From: Sipunculus nudus
Taxonomy: Eukaryota > Annelida > Sipuncula > Golfingiida > Sipunculidae
Assembly (NCBI GenBank): GCA_026874595.1
Contig: CM049320.1
Coordinates: forward strand, 36,242,214 to 36,306,213
Reading direction: 5' to 3'
Length of the DNA stretch: 64,000 nt
This document shows positions 59,613 to 64,000 of this stretch, one piece after another. The stretch's first letter is position 1; each line of letters opens with the position of its first letter. The translations under genes and the position numbers were made by a program. A model generated the notes under the pieces. That model was not told where the DNA came from. It was given only the letters and a program-made list of their open reading frames with translations, and searched no databases.

Positions 59613-61574
59613 TCAAAACATATTTACAAAACGACACGCCACCCACCAGATGTATATCTTCACCACATCAGTGCGTTTGTTGGGTACCCTGCATGTCGGA
59701 CAATGGACCTCCTCGCGGGACGTGGAACGGGACGTGGAACGGAACATGTTGTCGCGCAAGCGATTTATCAACGCTTGAAAGCCGTTTCTATTTTCATTGT
59801 AGGAGAACACCGCCATTATACATCTGTGACAAAACATGTGTCCGCATTTTTTTAGGAAACAGTCCACGGTGTTCTCCAAACAAATTGGACACCGGAAGCG
59901 ACTTAGCCTTTCCTGGGCATCCCTTTCATTACTTTGAAGCTGGGCAATCATGGTCTGAGCGTGTGCGAGCTGCTCCTCCACACTGGAAACGACAACGCCT
60001 GGATCTGAAACGTTTGCCGAACCTCTGCAAGTAGAAACTGTCGCCGAACGGATTGATGTGTCAGGTGCTGCCGAAACTGTTTCCGCATTGCCACCCGTAT
60101 ATGGAGGAAACATCGCTGCTTCGGTGGCGCCCGTCCTGACGTGTCGAAGCTTTAACCTTTTGGGTGCAGGCAAAATGTTATCAGATCGGGTCTGACATCC
60201 CTGGGTTGATGTATCATGTTCCGATGAAGGCGCAGGGTCCACGGGAGGTCGACGTTCAGAAGTCAATGGATCAGAGGCGTCTGTGTCGTCAGCGACATTT
60301 TGGGGCGGGTTGGTTGCTGTTATGGAATTCATCAACTGCAATAATTCCCGACCTGCATCAAACGGGCTCTCAGTACGCGATTGTGACGAGGTCGAAGACG
60401 GGGCGGGTGATGACGGCCTTGTGGTATATCGCCTTTTTCTCCTGGGAAAGCGGCCATTCCAATTCATGTCAGGATGCAACGCAACGTTGCATTTATGTGA
60501 ACCGGTGATCCCTGAAACACGACCTGGTTGATTAAAGTCCATCTCTGCCGGCAGGAAATCCCGGAGACACCTATCGGCATCTGTCTGCCTCGCCACCTGG
60601 ACGCAAAACCTCAGGAGTAACAGGCGTTTAAATGCTTTCCTCCGTGTTGTCTCCCCAGGGCGATAGATATGACCGAGCACGCGTCGGACGTCCTGTTTCT
60701 TATAGATGTCTTCGACTTCAGTTTTGCTCAAGGAGGCGTCTATCATACCGTGTTTTTTTAGTAATTTCATTAAAAGCCTAGTTAAACGTATACTTCCGAC
60801 AAGGTCGGCCACCAAGCTGTCCCATTGCGTGGCATCAAACAGGGTGTATGCGATCCTGAACTCCGGCTCATACCAAACGTCTTTCTCGATATACGCTAAA
60901 ACAGCCTCACGTACGCGTTGGTATTCACGTTCTGTTGAAACCTCCCGCGCATCCAAACCTTCCTCACCCTCGTCCGCTTGGTCTGCATTTTCCGCCCCTC
61001 CTTCTTGCTGCGCATGCGGCTCAGGACGTGTTACGTCATTGTATCCGTCTCCCGGCATGAATTGTTCTTCTTCACACTGTGTAAACCGCATGATGTGTTC
61101 ATCGTCATCAGACACCAACACGATCGGGTAGTAACGGTGCGGGACCACATTGTTGAAACAGTCTTGTAATATGCCGATTTCAAATACCTCGCTTAACAGG
61201 GCACATGCGTTGGACATGCCTCTTTGGAAGAGCCTGTGGTATAGCTCCAATATGTTTACATTGAACAAAGAACAGTTCACGTATAAAGCAGTGGTAATGG
61301 AGCGCGCTTCCGATTTTCCACTTTCCCTATACGACTGCACGTACTTGAGGTCATCCCTGTGTGGCAGCAGCGTAGGCAGATCTATCAGATTGACGTCTGT
61401 GGCTAAAGCGAGGAGATCAACACGGAGGCTCAGAGCATCTTCAACCTCCATGTAGTTCAGAAACAAACCTCTGATGCTTAACGCTTCCGACTCGTTCCGC
61501 TGGCGTTCGGTGCCGATGTATATAACGTCCTCCTCTTCTATGGACGAACTGTCGGAATGTTCAGTCTGTTCCAT
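59613..61574 (-). CDS. large RING-finger protein with helical N-terminus
   Basis: Start set at ATG 61572-61574, just after a TTTCAG acceptor (653 aa). Residues about 20-130 and 195-320 are helical blocks that could be death-fold-like (LFLNYMEVEDALSLRVDLL), but the match is weak. Residues 330-540 are low-complexity. A short coiled coil (VEEQLAHAQTMIAQLQSNER) precedes a C-terminal RING: CPIC, CGHMFCHRC, then CPTC after a 35-residue loop. Predicted E3 ligase. The upstream exon (see 61876-62143) ends so that splicing would place ATGTTCAG in frame, offering an earlier start. Confidence 0.7.
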   Translation of the reverse strand: MEQTEHSDSSSIEEEDVIYIGTERQRNESEALSIRGLFLNYMEVEDALSLRVDLLALATDVNLIDLPTLLPHRDDLKYVQSYRESGKSEARSITTALYVNCSLFNVNILELYHRLFQRGMSNACALLSEVFEIGILQDCFNNVVPHRYYPIVLVSDDDEHIMRFTQCEEEQFMPGDGYNDVTRPEPHAQQEGGAENADQADEGEEGLDAREVSTEREYQRVREAVLAYIEKDVWYEPEFRIAYTLFDATQWDSLVADLVGSIRLTRLLMKLLKKHGMIDASLSKTEVEDIYKKQDVRRVLGHIYRPGETTRRKAFKRLLLLRFCVQVARQTDADRCLRDFLPAEMDFNQPGRVSGITGSHKCNVALHPDMNWNGRFPRRKRRYTTRPSSPAPSSTSSQSRTESPFDAGRELLQLMNSITATNPPQNVADDTDASDPLTSERRPPVDPAPSSEHDTSTQGCQTRSDNILPAPKRLKLRHVRTGATEAAMFPPYTGGNAETVSAAPDTSIRSATVSTCRGSANVSDPGVVVSSVEEQLAHAQTMIAQLQSNERDAQERLSRFRCPICLENTVDCFLKKCGHMFCHRCIMAVFSYNENRNGFQALINRLRDNMFRSTSRSTSREEVHCPTCRVPNKRTDVVKIYIWWVACRFVNMF

Positions 61575-61875
61575 CGCTCTGAAATGATAAGGAAACACAC
61601 ATGAGACGTGTTATGGCAAAAGAAGAGGGGGGGGTGTACATGGTATGTATGTGTAATATTGCCTGTGATGACATAGCATCATACGTAAACAGAAGAGAAC
61701 AGATGACAAGTCAATACAAACTAAGATAAAACATAATTACTGTTTCTTTACAACAGAAACACACCGACAGCGCTGTACGTATCTTAGAACATATTTTTTT
61801 GTACACAAACATGACTACATATCCTGATTAAAAACGTACATGCACTGCAAAAAAAAAAAACAGCATACCTGAACA

Positions 61876-62143
61876 TTCGGCGATGGTTTCAGCCGGTGAG
61901 GGCGGCGGGGACCATCACTCCGACACTCGTTCTGGGTTCTTTTTGAGAGATGACAAGAAAGCCGGAGCATCTGCCCGCCCGCCCTCCGGCTCCAGCTTTC
62001 TTGTCATCTTTTAGACGTCTTGGATAATTGCTGCTTGCTTGGTGATCTGTGGTGATGGTGAAGAAACCCAAGGGCGTCTGCCAGCCCGCCGCCGGCCCTT
62101 TGGATTCCTTCAGCATCAACCACATGTTAAAAGGATTGTCCAT
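61876..62143 (-). CDS. 84-aa upstream ORF in the leader exon of the RING gene
   Basis: ATG 62141-62143 opens 84 codons, ending at a TGA just before a GTATGC donor at 61875 (minus strand). Splicing to the acceptor at 61582 joins this exon to the large RING gene. The ORF therefore sits in that gene's leader, or is a separate small gene overlapping it. It is Pro/Gly/Lys-rich, with no domain. A 14-bp inverted repeat lies inside (61949-61962 against 61995-62008). Confidence 0.4.
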
Positions 62144-62194
62144 TTACACACACGTAAACAAAATAACATACCCTGTATCAAATATACAATGACC

Positions 62195-62200
62195 TTTATT
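62195..62200 (-). terminator. minus-strand polyA signal
   Basis: TTTATT on the plus strand is AATAAA on the minus strand. It marks the probable 3' end of the retropepsin-like transcript. Confidence 0.45.
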
Positions 62201-62384
62201 CTGATAACATAACAGATACACAAATCTGGTGTATACAATATATACAGAAAAAGCTATAAAATATGACATATACAAACATTTGAAATATTGAACGTTTCAT
62301 TGTACAGGAGATGAAACGTTTACCAATTTTTAATACGTTTTTGGTATTATCAACCCCAATTTTCAATTACAGTTTTCCATGTTT

Positions 62385-63120
62385 TTACAAAGTTTATTTA
62401 CATTTCAAACCCAATTTCAATTAAAGTTTACCACAGTTCATATTTTTTTTTTACACTTTAACCCCAATTTTCAATCACCCCCCATAATTCCGGGCAACGT
62501 TCTGTGAATTTACGTTTTTGGTGCAATATAGGTCTTTTCACATGCGGGGTGAAGATAAATTTACCAATGAAATCCCTCCCCAGTACACCCGACGCACTGG
62601 GGAATTTCCAGTCATATACAACATTCATATCCACGTTATTATAGAAACATTGCCCCAGTGCGTCCTCGAAGAGCATTTGTTGTTTTTTTTTTATACGGAT
62701 AAACTGTAATATATACATGTTACTCCTGTACAATATTTATATAGAGATGATATATACAATCAATTTGAAATGTTCAATTAAAGTTTACAAAGTTTTTACA
62801 AAGTCTATTGACATTTCCAACCCAATGTTCAATTAAAGTTTACCACAGTTCATAAGTTTTTTTTTTTTTACACTTTAACCCCAATTTTCAATCACCCCCC
62901 ACACGTCCGGGCAACGCTCTGTAAATTTCCTTTTCTGGTACAAGGCGGGTCTTTTTACATGAGGGGTGAAGATGAATTTCCCAATAAAATCCCGTCCCAG
63001 TACACCTGACGCACTGGGGAATTTCCAATCATGGACAATGTTCATGTCCACATTATTATAGAAACATTGCCCCAGTGCGTCCTCGAAGAGCACTTGTACG
63101 TGTCTTTTTTTATATGGGTG
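62385..63120. repeat. about 415-bp tandem duplication
   Basis: Copies at about 62385-62690 and 62790-63115 share the 3' half of the retropepsin-like CDS and its 3' flank (GTTTACCACAGTTCATA and TTTTCAATCACCCCCC). Identity is high. Confidence 0.75.
62458..62733 (-). pseudogene. truncated duplicate of the retropepsin-like gene
   Basis: This frame repeats the C-terminal about 70 residues of the full copy (LFEDALGQCFYNNVDMN, GVLGRDFIGKF, WGVIENWG) but lacks the part with the DTES motif and Cys cluster; its first 20 residues are unrelated. It could be a nonfunctional copy or an alternative last exon of the same gene. Confidence 0.6.
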
Positions 63121-63327
63121 TACTGCGGCCCCTCTGTGGGCACCCCCACAAGCTCTGCATGGCTCTCGCACTAATAGTGGTTTGTGCAGAATGTCGTCCC
63201 ACATCGGGGTGTACCAGAAGTTCTGTGGTAGAAACACCTTCATGTCAACCATAGAGATTGGACTCTCTGTGTCCAGGATGAAATGCTTGCACCCGATGCC
63301 ATCAACAGTTACGTTGTAGTATGTCAT
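62875..63327 (-). CDS. retropepsin-like aspartic protease fold protein
   Basis: ATG at 63325-63327 follows an acceptor (TTTGTAG) four bases upstream; 150 aa. CKHFILDTESPISMVD resembles the active-site loop of retropepsins (DTGS/DTGA), and GVLGRDFIGKF resembles the second conserved hydrophobic-Gly motif. Gly of the D-T-G triplet is Glu here, so catalysis is doubtful. An insertion with CRACGGAHRGAAVH may bind metal. Either a degenerate retroelement protease or a host retroviral-protease-like gene. The upstream intron means the true N-terminus may be longer. Confidence 0.5.
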   Translation of the reverse strand: MTYYNVTVDGIGCKHFILDTESPISMVDMKVFLPQNFWYTPMWDDILHKPLLVREPCRACGGAHRGAAVHPYKKRHVQVLFEDALGQCFYNNVDMNIVHDWKFPSASGVLGRDFIGKFIFTPHVKRPALYQKRKFTERCPDVWGVIENWG

Positions 63328-63360
63328 CTTTCTACAAACGAAACACAAACTCTCATAAAC

Positions 63361-63395
63361 AGATCATACAAATTCTCTCTCTCTCTCTCTCTATG
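63361..63395. repeat. (CT)n microsatellite
   Basis: A run of CT repeats in the upstream region of the retropepsin-like gene. Confidence 0.8.
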
Positions 63396-63657
63396 TCTCA
63401 TTTAAATAGGATAGAGAAGATATGCATGCCATGCATTAATTTTTTACTGACGTTAATCCCTGTTTATCACACGTATATACCATAACTGGAGGTTACCACG
63501 AGCCAGTGGTAATTGGTTAATCACATAAACTGATTATGCAACAATATCAGATACATATATCAGATACATAATATAATTATACAAGCTTTTCTTTCACATC
63601 AAAAAACATATCATTATTACGGCCCAGTACAGGGACGCAGACTAAAAACTACAATAA

Positions 63658-63847
63658 TTAATTGTTGTCAGATGTGCGTTCCTTCGTCTGCCATTCCGTC
63701 TCGTTATCAGCCCATTTGTACCCGATCATTATATTCTGATTGAAAACATAAAACAACCACAAACCGTACACAAAGGTAAAAATGTCAAATGTGCATACTT
63801 ACATCAGCGGTGTCTGCGGGTCGATGTTTGTTGATGCAATCTCTGCT
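63658..63847 (-). CDS. last two exons of a gene entering from the right edge
   Basis: A 45-base exon (63803-63847, minus) has a TTTCTAG acceptor and GTAAGT donor. A last exon (63658-63735) follows an AATCAG acceptor and ends in TAA. Both are in one frame (ending TKERTSDNN). The rest of the gene lies beyond the window. Partial gene; no domain visible. Confidence 0.5.
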
Positions 63848-64000
63848 CTAGAAAAAACAAAACAATGACATATCTTCAATCAATTGTCCATCGTCACCTT
63901 TCCAAATATGGTTATAACACATGTTCATACAGTTGCTGCTCGTACCACATATGGTTCTTCATTTTACAAAATATATACACGCGGCACCTCCTATTCCAGA

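Overview
The window is eukaryotic DNA. Five exons joined by canonical GT-AG introns rebuild one complete reading frame. Genes carry TATA boxes and AATAAA signals, two eukaryotic tRNA genes are present, and there are TA microsatellites. The protein repertoire points to a multicellular animal or a large DNA virus of one, most plausibly an aquatic invertebrate. It includes CARD (death-fold) proteins, CARD-RING and BIR-BIR-UBA-RING inhibitor-of-apoptosis proteins, further RING proteins, C-type-lectin-like membrane proteins and a FLYWCH/MULE protein. Mollusc herpesviruses are known to be rich in BIR and RING genes, so a virus or an endogenised virus is possible. I recognise no herpesvirus core gene (polymerase, terminase, capsid) and I see transposon remnants at 39-44 kb, so host chromosome, integrated virus and free virus all stay open.

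Layout. 1-13.4 kb is compact, GC-richer and mostly intronless: a 5'-truncated gene, a small membrane protein, two overlapping ORFs (the second a RING protein), a 488-aa unknown, the FLYWCH/MULE protein, two related double-CTLD membrane proteins on the minus strand, and two CARD-type genes. 14.3-17.8 kb is a roughly 3-kb imperfect palindrome. Each arm carries about 106-bp units that are themselves palindromic, and the right arm has a tRNA-Asn inserted. 18.7-21.1 kb is a minus-strand gene whose frame breaks at a seven-base homopolymer. 21.3-22.2 kb is a 433-bp tandem duplication. 22.4-28.1 kb is a tandem CARD cluster: CARD-CARD-RING, four CARD-only genes (three with near-identical TATA promoters) and CARD-RING. 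28.6-35.4 kb holds a possible PC4-like protein with acidic 57-aa repeats, a CARD-linker-CARD protein, a five-exon IAP gene and a Cys-rich protein. 35.4-44.9 kb is AT-rich and gene-poor on the plus strand, with transposon remnants, but the minus strand shows coding-like segments with many splice-donor motifs. 45-57.7 kb holds a two-exon gene, a family of duplicated helical/acidic genes, a tandem-CARD gene and a Cys-rich protein. 57.7-64 kb holds a tRNA-Arg, a 653-aa RING protein, a retropepsin-like gene with a truncated duplicate, and the last exons of a gene entering from the right.

How the genes may work together. CARDs, BIR/UBA/RING IAPs and RING ligases all act in cell-death and innate immune signalling. 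At least eight CARD-type genes and several RING/IAP genes in 64 kb therefore look like a module that interferes with, or forms part of, apoptosis or inflammasome-type signalling. CARD-only proteins could compete for CARD contacts and CARD-RING proteins could ubiquitinate CARD partners. That role is inferred from domains. In the right half, many starts lie just after a 3' splice site, and a promoter/5'UTR/intron module has been copied in front of unrelated coding regions, which suggests genes here diversify by cassette duplication.
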